This document shows, piece by piece, positions 43,751-55,063 of a DNA stretch of 64,000 nucleotides. Each line of letters starts with the position of its first letter. Position 1 is the stretch's first letter. A program made the position numbers and the translations under genes. The notes beneath the pieces were generated by a model. That model had not been told where the DNA came from, made no database searches, and worked only from the letters and a program-made list of their open reading frames with translations. Origin of the DNA: Kitagawia praeruptora (taxonomy: Eukaryota > Streptophyta > Magnoliopsida > Apiales > Apiaceae); assembly GCA_037693485.1 (NCBI GenBank), contig CM075349.1, positions 119,761,501 to 119,825,500 of the forward strand, in the 5' to 3' direction.

Positions 43751-43953
43751 AGAGTATGCTGGGCCTGAGGATGTCCTCAGGTAACACCCCCTGAGGTTAA
43801 AACAATTATAGTAGTAAATTAGGGACATTTTTGTAAATGCAAAGGATGGATCTTATATTTACAAAAATGCCCCTGCAGGGCCCACTTAATTATAAGTACA
43901 AATTTCTTTTAACCTCAGGGTGTTACCTGAGGACATCCTCAGGCTCATTATTC
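43751..43953. mobile_element. Mutator-type MITE, 203 bp
   Basis: Flanking 10-bp duplicates TTTATTTGCA (43741-43750 and 43954-43963). The ~40-bp inverted ends share GCCTGAGGATGTCCTCAGG and TAACACCC, then TGAGGTTAAAA. The outer bases are less conserved. Confidence 0.75.
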
Positions 43954-44305
43954 TTTATTTGCAATTGTATTTTAATTTTTATGTCTTTAGTTATTAATAG
44001 TGGTGTAACTTGGACTTATTTATTTTCATGTCTCTGAAATCTAGATATTTATTTGCTGTTGTAATTTTAATTTTTATAAAATTTAGCTTAAAAAAATATT
44101 ACTACTTTTTTACAAAGAATTAAAAATTTCGGGTTTGGATAAAACCCGAACCCGATCCAAACCCGGTGGATCGGGTTTGGATTTTGAATTTCCAAATCCA
44201 TTTGGATTTGGATCGGGTTTGGATTTGGATTAAGGATTCGGGTTTGGATTTGGATATCACAGATATCCAACCCGATCCAACCCGTTGTCATCCCTACTGC
44301 ATCTG

Positions 44306-45255
44306 GTCTACCGTCTACTGGACATTCATTCTTGATTAAAACTAAAACGAGAACTGCTTAAAACCGGATTAATACTAAACTCATAAATTAATTTCTCAAC
44401 CGTCGATCATTTCCTCTATGGTTAGTGCCTTTTTAAAAAAATTCCCACATAATACATGATTAATTTTAATTTATGACTTTATATAAATATATATTGGACT
44501 CCACATTATTATCGAAAAATTACTAATATACATATGCTACATTTGTATTTAGGAAAAAATTTAGAAACTATTTAAGACATCGAGCATTTTCCTGCCTTCT
44601 ATTTAACCTTTTTATTGACAAAAATTTTAAAAATTTATATGTTGGGGGTATTTTTCAAAAAAGCCCAATTTTAAACCATGCAAAACAATTTAAGTAAATT
44701 ATTTATTTTCATTCATTTAGTAATTACTATTACTTTTTGAAAATTTGATATACAATTTAGGCCAATATCATGCAAAATTATTTTCTTTGTGGGTCAGGCC
44801 TCAGGGAACCAAAACATGTTCTTCATTCTTTTCATTTTAATTGACGTAAATGCAGGATATTCATTCTTATTTATTTTTTACAGTCAAATATAACAGGCTC
44901 GATACGAGTTTTCTGGAAATCAATTTAGTTTTCGTAATATTTTCTTTTCCATTTAATTAAATATGTATCTTTTTTAATTTTTTCATTTTCAGAAATTTTA
45001 ATCTTGACTGTCTCAGCCTATTACTATTTCAAGCATTTTTCTTAATTCTTTTTATCTCTAACAAATTTTAGTACTTGATAAGAGTAATAAATATGCATTA
45101 GTAAATCTCACTATTCTACAAATTTCTAATTCAATCGATTAATTCTCAAATAATATTTTACGAGGTATATAAATGATTCAATTTTTAAAATAATTGATTA
45201 ATTTTTATGAGTACTTGATCAAAGTATTTATAATAAATATTAAAATTTAAATTAT
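44306..45255. other. AT-rich intergenic DNA, nothing recognised
   Basis: No ORF of interest, no terminal repeats and no RNA gene seen. Confidence 0.55.
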
Positions 45256-45260
45256 ATATT

Positions 45261-45727
45261 TGTTAACGGAGGAATTTGGTGATAACAAATTTCGGAGGTT
45301 GCTGAAATAACGAATTATGAAAATAGGGGGATTTGGAATTTTGGATGTTTGGGGCTGGACTTGAGAGGTGTCTCGATTTGTCTCGTGTATCGGATCCTTT
45401 TTCAAGATGCCTGCGTACCTTATATTTATAAGGATCAAGCCAACGCAGTTCTGTTAAAAAAGGATTGGTTTTTAATCCCTATGATTGTTAAGGGATGTAT
45501 TTTGGGAATTAGTAGATTTTATCTCTTTAAATTATATTCGTGTTGGGATACCTTCCTGATTTGAAGGATATCGTTTAGAGATATTTTCTATCATTAATTG
45601 ATTGGGATTGATTCTTTCCTCGTTTCAGAGAGAGGAAATAATTAACTTGAGGGTTAAGTTAATTATTACTAGATTCGTATTTGGAAATTTGGGAGATAAT
45701 AGAGGCAACCGAAATTATGCCGTAACA
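45261..45727 (-). repeat. 3' LTR of the non-autonomous element
   Basis: On the minus strand it begins TGTTACGGCATAATTTC and ends CCTCCGTTAACA. Identical to 47950-48416 by eye. Confidence 0.92.
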
Positions 45728-46049
45728 ACTACCCCCAGTTCTTCAGTGTAGCTTGCTGCAATGGAGAACTAAGCATGCTTCGATCTTCCAAATTTCTTGA
45801 GTCACTGAAACAGCTAGGAGAGGAAGATTAATAAATAATATGGAGCACCAAGGTGCCCGTAATATACATGTAGATGTAAATAAGACAATATGCGATATGT
45901 AAATAATAAGTTTTGTGTGTAAAAAAATGTATTTTGGAGAGCCATCAAAGCATTATTCGCAGAGTCGTGCAAAGCATTTTGAGCAACATCCAGTCGAAAA
46001 AGGTCATATCTACCATGTCTTCTAGAGGGTATCCCCTCAAAGGGGGTCA

Positions 46050-47250
46050 TTTTCCTCAAAATTTTATAATACTCTCCTCAAAGGAGATCATTAGTACTCT
46101 CCTCAAAGGAGACCATTTTTGTCCAGAAATACCCTCCTCACAGGAGGTGGATTTTCCGAAGCTCGAACCCTGATGAGCCGCCGGAAGTACGGACATCCCC
46201 CCCGGAAGTACGGTTTTTGCAAGGATTTGGTAATTTGGGATACCCTCCTCAAAGGAGGTCGTTCCCCATTCCAGAAATATCCCTCCTCACAGGAGGTGGA
46301 TTTCCCGAAGTTCGTGCCTTGATGAGGAGCCGGAAGTACGGACATCCCCCCCGGAAGTACGGTTTTTGCAAGGACTTTGGTAATTTGGGATACCCTCCTC
46401 AAAGGAGGTCGTTCCCCATTCCAGAAATATCCCTCCTCACAGGAGGTGGATTTCCCGAAGTTTATTCCATTAACTCTCCTCAAAGGAGACCATTTTTTTA
46501 TATAAATTACGAAGACCCTCCTTAGAGGAGGTCGTCTAACACAAAAAATAAGAGAAACCCTTCTTAGAGGAGGTTATCTTCCCAAATCAATATCACTATC
46601 CCAAGATTCTTCCAAAAAATATCAGCTACACTTGAAGGGTCTTCTAAAAAATATCAGCAACACACAAAAGGTCTTCTATAAAAAAATATCCTCATCACAA
46701 AGGGTCTTCAAAAATAATCAACTCTTCGAATAAGAGCCTTCCAAAATATAAACTCTTCGAATAAGAGCCTTCCAAAATTATAAACTCTTCGAATAAGAGC
46801 CTTCCAAAATTATAAACTCTTCGAATAAGAGCCTTCCAAAATTATAAACTCCTCGAATAAGAGCCTTCCAAAATATTACCCCTACGAAGGAGGACCTCCA
46901 AAATATTACCCACACAAGAGGGCCTTCTAAAATAATAAAATCTTCAATTAAGAGTCTTCCAAAATATTACCCCCACAAAGGAGGACCTTCCAAAATATTA
47001 CCCACACAAGAGGAGGACCTTCCAAAATATTAACCCCACAAAGGAGGACCTTCAAAAATATTAACCCCACAAAGGAGGACCATCCAAAATATTAACCCGA
47101 CCTTCAAAAATAATAAACTCTTCGAAAGAGCCTTCCAAAATATTACCCTTACAAAATAGGGCCTTCCAAAATAATAAACTTTTCGAATAAGAGTCTTCCA
47201 AAATATTACCCCTAAAAAAGAGGGTCTTCAAAAATAATATACCGGAGGGT
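46050..47250. repeat. Array of short hairpin-forming tandem repeats
   Basis: Three repeat types follow each other. (a) ~150-bp units (46141, 46290, 46440) containing CCTCCTCAAAGGAGG and CCTCCTCACAGGAGG. (b) 31-32-bp units at 46722, 46753, 46785, 46817 and 46849, each with CTCTTCGAATAAGAG (CTCCTCGAATAAGAG in the last) plus CCTTCCAAAATTATAAA. (c) Less regular units with CCACAAAGGAGGACCTTC. Nearly every unit has a self-complementary core with a 3-5-base loop, so the RNA could fold into a string of 25 or so hairpins. No coding potential. Confidence 0.85.
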
Positions 47251-47949
47251 CTTCTTTTTTAACAAATTCAATTCGTAAATTTGAAATTAATTTTCTAACA
47301 TACATATATGATGCAATAATATGTACAAAATTTTATGACATAATTTATGTGCAATCAAAAATTATAAATTTTTAAACATACATAAAATATTAAATATTAA
47401 ATATATCACATAAATATTTAACTAACCAAAATAATCTGTATGACATAAATATTATTAAAACTATAAAAAAAAATTAAAATAAAAGAAAACTTATCTCGAT
47501 ATTTTTGGTTTCATGTTGGTCTGGATTCTCTTTTTCATGCCTCGCATGAGTGCTCACCAATCACCATGTTTTGTTTTTTTTTCCTTGTTACTGTGTGGTT
47601 GTGCATCTGCTTCCGCTTCTCTTTATTGATCTTGTTAGTACGGGTCCCACCATATAGGAATACTTGAATTGAATTTTGCCTTGTTCTTTTTTGTTGGTAA
47701 CCGGGTGGCCTCCTCTCTTCACAATTTTTTTATATTTCTTTTCCACGGCTGCCTGTTTTTTATTCCACGATTGCCCTGATTTTGCTTGTTGCATGCCTCC
47801 ATCTCGAACAGAAGTTGCTGCTCGTGATCTGTTGCAGTCGATGCCCTCTTGTTTTCTGTCTGTACGGATCAAACTCAAAACCCCCCACGAATTTGATTAA
47901 AATTATTCGTCCTCCACGAATAATAAAACGCCCTCCTTCTAGTGCCAAT
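47251..47949 (-). other. Leader region of the non-autonomous element
   Basis: AT-rich to 47490, then ~450 bp of more balanced sequence next to the primer-binding site (minus strand, 47949 downwards). Short minus frames (96 and 62 codons) have no recognisable gag motif. It probably carries the packaging and priming signals. Confidence 0.45.
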
Positions 47950-48416
47950 TGTTAACGGAGGAATTTGGTGATAACAAATTTCGGAGGTTGCTGAAATAAC
48001 GAATTATGAAAATAGGGGGATTTGGAATTTTGGATGTTTGGGGCTGGACTTGAGAGGTGTCTCGATTTGTCTCGTGTATCGGATCCTTTTTCAAGATGCC
48101 TGCGTACCTTATATTTATAAGGATCAAGCCAACGCAGTTCTGTTAAAAAAGGATTGGTTTTTAATCCCTATGATTGTTAAGGGATGTATTTTGGGAATTA
48201 GTAGATTTTATCTCTTTAAATTATATTCGTGTTGGGATACCTTCCTGATTTGAAGGATATCGTTTAGAGATATTTTCTATCATTAATTGATTGGGATTGA
48301 TTCTTTCCTCGTTTCAGAGAGAGGAAATAATTAACTTGAGGGTTAAGTTAATTATTACTAGATTCGTATTTGGAAATTTGGGAGATAATAGAGGCAACCG
48401 AAATTATGCCGTAACA
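47950..48416 (-). repeat. 5' LTR of the non-autonomous element
   Basis: Followed on the minus strand by TTGGCACTAGAAGGAGGG as the likely primer-binding site. A minus-strand TATA-like TTATAAATATAAGG lies near 48122-48109. Confidence 0.92.
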
Positions 48417-48421
48417 ATATT

Positions 48422-48675
48422 AGTTAAATATAAATTATTATATATTATGATATGAAATAAATATTACTTAATGAATAACCAAATAGCATGATTGGATAGT
48501 TCAAATGGTAAACGGTTTATTCTCAGGGATTCAATTTTCGCTCACCCCAAAATTTATTAATCCCAAGATTTATTAGCTTATAAACTATATTAAAAAAACT
48601 AAAAAAATAAAATAATATACTAAACAATATTATAATTTTAAAATACATTTGATTTTCGCTTCAATTAATTTCCGA
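48422..48675. other. Short AT-rich intergenic stretch
   Basis: Nothing recognised. Confidence 0.5.
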
Positions 48676-48683
48676 TTTAGGAG

Positions 48684-48877
48684 CAGTGTTGCAGATTTCG
48701 AAAATCGGAACTATTCGGTTGAGGTACCGATTTACGATTTATCGGGTGATTCGATTGAAAAATCGGCGATTTATCGACGATTTTTGCAAAATCAACCGAA
48801 TCGGTTCCAAAATTTTGACCGATTTTTGGACGATTTATCGGCGATTTTTCAGAAATCGACCGATTTTTATAACAGAG
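48684..48877. mobile_element. hAT-type MITE, 194 bp
   Basis: Exact 8-bp duplicates TTTAGGAG (48676-48683 and 48878-48885). The ends CAGTGTTGCAGATTTCG and TTTTTATAACAGAG match in style the MITE at 18886-19087. The interior is repeated CGATTT(A/T)TCGG motifs. Confidence 0.85.
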
Positions 48878-48905
48878 TTTAGGAGTAACAATTAATCCTA
48901 AGTAA

Positions 48906-49283
48906 GGATGTGTTTGGGATTGCTGTTGCAGACAACAACATCAATTTATTTCTGAAAAGCAGTTGAAAAGGTGTTTGGTAAAATTTAAAAGTTGCTTTTC
49001 CGAAAAGTGCTTTTGGCCTCAAAGTTGCTTTTAGAGAAAGCAAGTCCCCCATGTTTTGAAAAAAGTTGCTTTTCAACTTTTGCGGAAAGCAGTAGCTGAT
49101 TTCAACATCAAATCTCATCAAAACAATCAAAACATTATTTTTAATATATTTTTACATCAAAACATGCACATATAAAAAATATTACTCCTACCAAACAGTC
49201 TTCAACTTTTTAAAACAGCACTTTTTTTAACATCACTTTTTCTAACAGCATGACAATTTTTAACAGCATTCCCAGACAGAGCC
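48906..49283. mobile_element. Harbinger/Tourist-like MITE, 378 bp
   Basis: TAA duplicates at 48903-48905 and 49284-49286. Inverted ends GGATGTGTTTGGGATTGCTG and CAGCATTCCCAGACAGAGCC. The interior has complementary AAGTTGCTTTT blocks. Its last five bases are included in the target duplicate of the retroposon that follows. Confidence 0.8.
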
Positions 49284-49293
49284 TAAATTTGTT

Positions 49294-49865
49294 TTTTTTT
49301 TGACAAACAAGGAATTGTATTAACTTGCATCAACCAAATCACAGCCAGGACAAATCCCTGAACTGACACTACAATCTGAATGGAAACAAATAAACGAGCT
49401 AACCAAATAGCTGTTTATGTTTACAGATTGTTTTACATCATGAATTTCAAAATTCTTCGTAATAAAAAAGATTAGAATTTAGAGTGGCTTCCCGATCAAT
49501 CAAACCTGCACCAATCCTGAAACTAGTAATATCACAAATGACCCTCACATACGCACCACCTGTAGTCCAATATTCAGAAACACCCCAGCTATCTACATGC
49601 CGAAAACCAGCTATAAACATGCCGAAAGTCCACTGATCAGAAACACTCCAGCTATCTACATGCCGAAAACCAGCTATAGACATGCCGAAAGTTAAAGATC
49701 TCATAAAATGAACAAATTTTAGTTATGAAAAGTAAGCTCTTGCAATATCCGACACCAGTCCAAATCCAATGCACGCATTACAGATCTCCCACAAAACCAC
49801 ATAAATCATTTTCAAAGTAGTCAGGAACAAAACACATGCCAACATCAAAAAAACATAACACGACG
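49294..49865 (-). mobile_element. Non-LTR retroposon copy 1 (SINE-like or truncated LINE), 572 bp
   Basis: A 15-bp exact duplicate GAGCCTAAATTTGTT flanks it (49279-49293 and 49866-49880). Poly-T at the left end means a poly-A tail on the minus strand, preceded by CCTTGTTTGTCAAAA. A ~63-bp internal duplication contains ATCTACATGCCGAAAACCAG. It shares ATTGCAAGAGCT and CTATAGCTGG/TAGATAGCTGG segments with the copy at 56063-56951. No long ORF. Confidence 0.8.
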
Positions 49866-49880
49866 GAGCCTAAATTTGTT

Positions 49881-50130
49881 AGATAAATTTGAAAAGAGAG
49901 GAAAGGGAGGGGGCGAGGGGTGACATAAGGAAGCCAAGAAGATCCAAAAACTGTTTTCCAGGTGTCAACTCCTTTCCTCTTCCAAGCGTCGTCCATGCGC
50001 TCTCCTTTCACAAATCTTCGTTACACTCGAGGTTCCACCCCTTCTTTAATACTCTCATCTATACACACACCCATCTATCTCTATCTCTCCTACACACACA
50101 TTTCACCTCAAAACACATAGTTGCTCATCA
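49881..50130 (+). promoter_or_regulatory. GLB1 upstream region and 5' UTR
   Basis: A purine-rich stretch near 49890-49920, then a pyrimidine-rich, ACACAC-containing leader up to ATG 50131. The retroposon's right duplicate ends only 250 bp before the start codon, so the promoter is short or includes transposon DNA. Confidence 0.45.
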
Positions 50131-53122
50131 ATGGCTGCTTCATTCATCACTCTCCCTTCTCTTTACTCTTCTTTCAATCACTCTCCTTCACTTTCTGTCA
50201 CTAACCCTTTACTGAAACCCTCTTTCAAACACACCCCTTTTTCTCGCTTTTCGCTAAAACCCACTAAGATTTCACCTTCTTGTCCCTTGATTCGAGCTCA
50301 GAGTGCTCCTGGTATGTTTGATTTGTTGGGTTTTTGTGTGTTTTTTTTCATTTGGGGTTTCAATATTTTTGATTTTTTGATTGTTTTTTGCTTGTAGAGT
50401 ACACCCCTGATGCTCAATTTTACAAAGTTGAGGCAATTCTCAGGTTCAAGAATCTTGTTATATACATTTTTTATACATTTTTTTTACTAATTTATGTTAT
50501 ATATGTATTAAGAATGTTTGTTTATTAGCTTATGTTGTCAAGTTCTAGGGTAATTGTAGTGTTTTAAGCTGATGAATGTTTAAATTCACCTTTTTCAATA
50601 CAGGCCCTGGAGGATTCCTCAGGTTTCGTCGGTAAGAACAGCAATTCCCAGCATTTTTTGTCTATGTATTTGTTATGAATTCTATGTTGTGTGTTTTTAT
50701 TGGAGCATTACGTCCTGGGAGCATGAATTGTTTTGTGGTCATACAGATACATAGATCATACATTGTATGTTCATACCTGTTTTTATATTTGTGTGATGTG
50801 TTAGAAATATGTTTTAAGGGTCTATTTTATACCAATTTTGCTTACAAAACTTGTATGCTATCTTAGTTCAATCCGACCAGATGCTCTAATGTTACGAAAG
50901 TGATTTTTGTTTGTAGAAGTTGAGTAGTATTAATGTATTATCTTAGTATGGAAGATGATACCCTTTAGATTTCTTTGTAAAAAGTTGACCTTATTGATTG
51001 ATCTGCTGCCATGCACATCATGCTTACTGCTTAAGTGGTGTAGCGGTCATGTTAAGTTGAGATGGTAGCCGATTAAGAGTTTTTTGAGGTGCCCTAGGTG
51101 GTGGCATTTCATAAAATTCTGACAAAATAAGTCTGCAAAATGTCTATTTATGTCATGGTGTACGGAAAATACCCTATATTTTTGTCGTGGTGCATAACTT
51201 CTTAAATTGCTGAAATGTCACTTGAATAGTAACTAGGTTGCCTAATAACAAACTTTATGAATCTTTACAGAATAATAAAGATTGTAACCATTGGACACTT
51301 CATCATCCCACGGTTACACCTATTTTAATGGTTGATATCCCTTAACATGTTCGGAACCCTTATGCTTGTATTAATCTTTGTTGTATAACTTTGGGTCATT
51401 AATATAAATGCGTGGAAATAATTAAATAGGGCTTACTTTATTAAATGGTTATATATAAGGGTGACTTGAACATTCCACATGTCACTGACATATATTATTT
51501 GGTTGAATCTTTATTTAAATTGTATATTAACATTGGTTTTTCTTTTAATTTCTTCTTTATTATTACTTTGGTATTTTTGAACCAGGTGCCACATGATTGT
51601 TTTTAACTTTGTTTTCATGTGTTTTTGTATTCAAGGCCCTGCTGCGGATGGGTATTCGTGGTGTCACTGTTTCTGATGTCAGAGGCTTTGGATCACAAGG
51701 TGGTTTGAAAGAAAGACATGCTGGTACGTGCATATTTGGATAATGTTAACTATCTATATAGTTCGTTGATTTCTTGTCCCCATGTAATAGTTGCTTTTCC
51801 TGCTTTTTCAAGTATTTAACCTCTGCAACATGCAGGTTCTGAATTTGCTGAAGATATGTTTGTTTCTAAAGTTAAGATGGAGATAGTTGTTAGCAAAGAT
51901 CAGGTATGTATATAATGGAACATTATAACCCTCAAGTTCTTGCAACTCAAAGGCTAGTAGTACATGGCCTCCGTCTTTGTCAAATGCTTTAACAATCTCC
52001 AAAATTTCCGGATGCTGTTAGAGACGGTTAAATATGTACAAAATCATTCACTCATTTTAATCTTTTTGATGTCATAGGTCGAAGCAGTGATTGACAAGAT
52101 CATTGCTCAAGCAAGGACAGGAGAGATTGGGGATGGGAAGATTTTCGGTAAGTTTTTAAACCTTTAAATCTGTTTCACTCAAAATGAAGTTGAATTTGAT
52201 ATGGGCCGTTTCCTAATATTTTCTGTATTAAAAGGAAGTAGATTCAGGAATGTTTAGATCATATAACGTATTTTTCCAGGAAAATGTTTTGATGTAGGCA
52301 GAAATGTTTAAAACGTATATAACAATGTAATTGTATGTAATTGTTTTTTTAGGTTCTTTATTACTTATTAGGTAACAAATAGCTTGCTTATGGCAACTTC
52401 ATGTCACCTGCAAATTGATGTGTGTATAATAATATGATTGTTTGTGTAAATTTAACAAGTACAAGCCCAAGTGTCCTAATTGTAGAGTATAGCATTTACT
52501 AGTGCAACTAGTGATCCTAGCTACACTGGTATTTGAATTCTGTAATATCCAAATCAGGCAAACTAGATCGAAAATAGCATTAAAATAAAATACATCAAAT
52601 CCACCAGACTAACATGCTTGTATATGAATGTGTATTTAAAAAACTGGTTCCATTTATTACAGTTTCCTTCTTTATGAATTCTTGATAACAATAATTAAAC
52701 ATGGTCAAGATAAGTTACGAAATTAAGAGATGTAATGCAAGATTTAAATATCTCTGAAGTGATTAAACAATTTGAACTGTCCAGTGTTTGTTCAGCATTA
52801 TATTGAATTTGGAAAACAAACTTGTAGTCATTAGATCCTGAAATATCAAAGCTGTATAATTTAAGAGGGTGCTTACTGGTCTATTTTACTTGTGCAGTGC
52901 TACCGGTCACTGATGTGATTCGAGTTCGCACCGGTAAGTGTCTTATACTTTTTAAATGCTGTAGCAGCGTATCTGATGGGTTTTTTTCAATCTAATTCAT
53001 CTTGTTTGCTGTTTAGCGAATGCTTATGAAATATGTCTTCTTGTTGAATTTCAGGTGAGCGGGGCGAAAAGGCTGAGCGCATGACGGGAGGGTGGTTCGA
53101 CATGTCCTCTTCTAAAGCTTAG
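50131..53122 (+). CDS. GLB1: Plastid nitrogen regulatory protein PII (GLB1), eight exons, 194 aa
   Basis: Exons: 50131-50311, 50398-50443, 50604-50631, 51636-51723, 51836-51903, 52078-52147, 52898-52933 and 53055-53122; all introns GT...AG and the joined frame is open (585 nt). The first ~57 residues are Ser/Pro/Leu/Thr-rich with few acidic residues, a plastid transit peptide. The mature part reads YKVEAILRPWRIPQVSSALL, then the T-loop region GFGSQGGLKERHAGSEFAED, and the PII B-loop signature TGEIGDGKIFV. The C-terminal segment RTGERGEKAERMTGGW is the Q-loop of plant PII proteins. PII senses 2-oxoglutarate with ATP/ADP and, in most plants, glutamine through the Q-loop; it activates N-acetylglutamate kinase in arginine synthesis and restrains acetyl-CoA carboxylase. 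The length fits Arabidopsis GLB1 (196 aa). Intron 2's donor is GTTCAAG, weak but GT. Confidence 0.95.
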
Positions 53123-53899
53123 CTTTGAATAAGTAACTGAGTTGTAGTCTTTTATAGAATCACCTTCGTGAACTTGTATCTGATGAAGGTCTGGAGATAA
53201 ATAAATGTATGGAGTAATGTGGTTGATCATATGAGATACAATCTTTAAAAACAATTTAGTTAAGTTCTTGCCCGATCACCTCTTGGATCTGGTAAATGCA
53301 ATTAGTGAAGATAAGTCACAGTGAATTTCTGTTGAGAGTGATAAGGAAAGAATTTAAAGGTCCAAATGCATATACTTATATCATCACAGGTAGACACAGA
53401 CTTGCAGAAAGTATGTCACCCCTTTCTGCATTTAGTTGGGTAGTCTATATTTTCGTACTAGCAGACCTGCTTCATGTTAATTTGAATATGTATTTTTTGC
53501 GGGTATTGGAATTTCCGCCATGTGTCCGGGTGCAGATGGCATCTAGTCACTGTGCTCCTTGTGTGGTGGGCGATGCCAGGTTCATGCAGCATCTTCCATA
53601 ATACTCCGTATAAAACAATTGAATGGGAAGAATTGGTGATAGGTCCATTATGAATACAGTTTATACTATCTAAATTTGTTGTGCATTATCGTTTATACAC
53701 TATGCTTAACTAGTGATTCTTTGTTATTTCCTATGCTTAAACATGGCCCTGATGTGCAAGGTGCATACTTGCTTGATTTGTTATGCGACTGTCACAGCAA
53801 CTCAGCAAGTGATAATTACATGACAGATCTTTACAACGTTACAGCGTGCATTATACTTCTTTTTCATAGGTAACCATCCCCCATATCAGTAAATATACT
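53123..53899. other. GLB1 3' UTR and downstream flank
   Basis: AATAAATGTATGG near 53198 is a likely polyadenylation region. Short open frames (101 and 65 codons) show no recognisable product. Confidence 0.5.
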
Positions 53900-54215
53900 T
53901 TTTTCCTAATAAATTAGGGAGGCTTTGAGCTGGGTTGAAGGAAAAGCATGGCAGGAGGTTATACTGGAAATTGATTGCCTAACTGTTGTGCATGCAATTA
54001 GATGTTCATCAGTCTCTTATATGGGCAGGGTGATTGATCAAATTAAATTCTTGCTTTCTCATCTACATGAATGCAACATCGCGTAAATTTTGTAAAACGT
54101 TCTGCGAATAAGGTGGGTCACCACTTAGGGAGACATACTAGTTCTATAGCTGAGTATATTTGGAGAAGGGGAAATATTTGAAACTTTAATAAAATCTTTC
54201 ATTTTGTGGGAAAAA
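53900..54215 (+). pseudogene. 5'-truncated LINE fragment with RNase H end and A-tail
   Basis: The translation reads REALSWVEGKAWQEVILEID, CLTVVHAIRC and KRSANKVGHHLGRHTSSIAE with a stop and frame change, an RVT_3-type RNase H. It ends ATCTTTCATTTTGTGGG then A8 near 54214, a LINE 3' end. No target duplicate identified. Confidence 0.6.
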
Positions 54216-54442
54216 AAATCAATTAATAGACTTGTAGTTAAATTATTATTTTTCTATAAATTAAAATTTTAAAACTTGACTTTTTCTAGAAATTATGTAT
54301 GATCAAATTTTTTATTTTTATATAAAATTTTAAAAAGTTGACTTCTATTAGATGTTTTTTGATTAATTTTTGTTAATTATCTTTTATTTATAAAGGAAAA
54401 TGAGCATTAGGACGAAAACATGAAAACTAGTTACTTATAATG

Positions 54443-55063
54443 TAGGGGTGACAATTTCCGACCCAACCCGAAACACGACACGAACCCGACCCGCAAAAAT
54501 ACGAATTTGGGTCAACAAATATTTAACCCGAAACTACCAGGTACAATCAGACACGAACCCGAAACCCGAAAATGACCCGAAAAATAATGAAACCTCTTTT
54601 TATAACCCTGCTTTTGAAATAATTTATGTTTAAAATAACTAAATTTAAGTGCACTAAAGTAACTTTCACGTGCAATGGTAGACACTCGCTAGTAGATTTA
54701 TAATTATTTAATAGTAATAACAATATTTTCTATATGTCATGCCCCTTTTAACACCTCACAAAGTGGGTACGGTACATATTTTATATTTGAATCGTAACTT
54801 TTACGTGCAATGAAAAAGAAATGAACTGTTTTTTCTTAAAATTTCTACAAAGGCAATTATTCCCTATAAATCGGGATAGAGGGAGTATATATAATATACG
54901 AATATATTTTCAATCGCTCTAAAAATGAGTTGAGGTGGTGAAACCCGAAATGACCCGAAACCCGATAGGTACGGGTTAGGGTTAGGAAAAAATCAACCCG
55001 AAACAACCAGGTACAATCTAACCCGACACGAACCCGACCCAAAACCCGAAATTGTCACCCCTA
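54443..55063. mobile_element. hAT-type element, 621 bp
   Basis: Ends TAGGGGTGACAATTTC and GAAATTGTCACCCCTA are perfectly inverted. Flanks TTATAATG and CTATAATG (54435-54442 and 55064-55071) agree at seven of eight bases. Many ACCCGA repeats lie near both ends. No transposase. Confidence 0.85.

Larger units (their letters stand above)
29151..44297. mobile_element. hAT-like element split by a 14.1-kb copia insertion
   Basis: The left end AGGGATGGCAAAAAAAACCG is preceded by CTGCATCT (29143-29150); the right end CGTTGTCATCCCTA (to 44297) is followed by CTGCATCT (44298-44305). The left arm is dense in ACCCGA/GATCC motifs and the right arm carries the same motifs inverted. Without the copia (29386-43532) and a Mutator MITE (43751-43953) it would be under 1 kb. 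No transposase is present, so it is non-autonomous. Confidence 0.8.
45261..48416 (-). mobile_element. Non-autonomous LTR retrotransposon, 3156 bp, with identical LTRs
   Basis: Two 467-bp LTRs (45261-45727 and 47950-48416) that I find identical over their whole length, flanked by ATATT on both sides (45256-45260 and 48417-48421). Orientation is minus: next to the right LTR the minus strand reads TTGGCACTAGAAGGAGGG, resembling a gypsy primer-binding site, and next to the left LTR it reads AACTGGGGGTAGT, a polypurine tract. The 2222-bp interior has no gag or pol, so it must rely on proteins from another element. Identical LTRs imply very recent movement. Confidence 0.92.

Noticed and set aside
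46103..46525. Frames of 126 and 102 codons in the non-autonomous element
   Set aside because: They fall in the 150-bp repeats; the product is just the translated repeat.
46720..46870. Possible CRISPR-like array (31-32-bp spacing)
   Set aside because: There are no unique spacers between repeats, the genome is plant nuclear, and the repeat is inside an LTR element.
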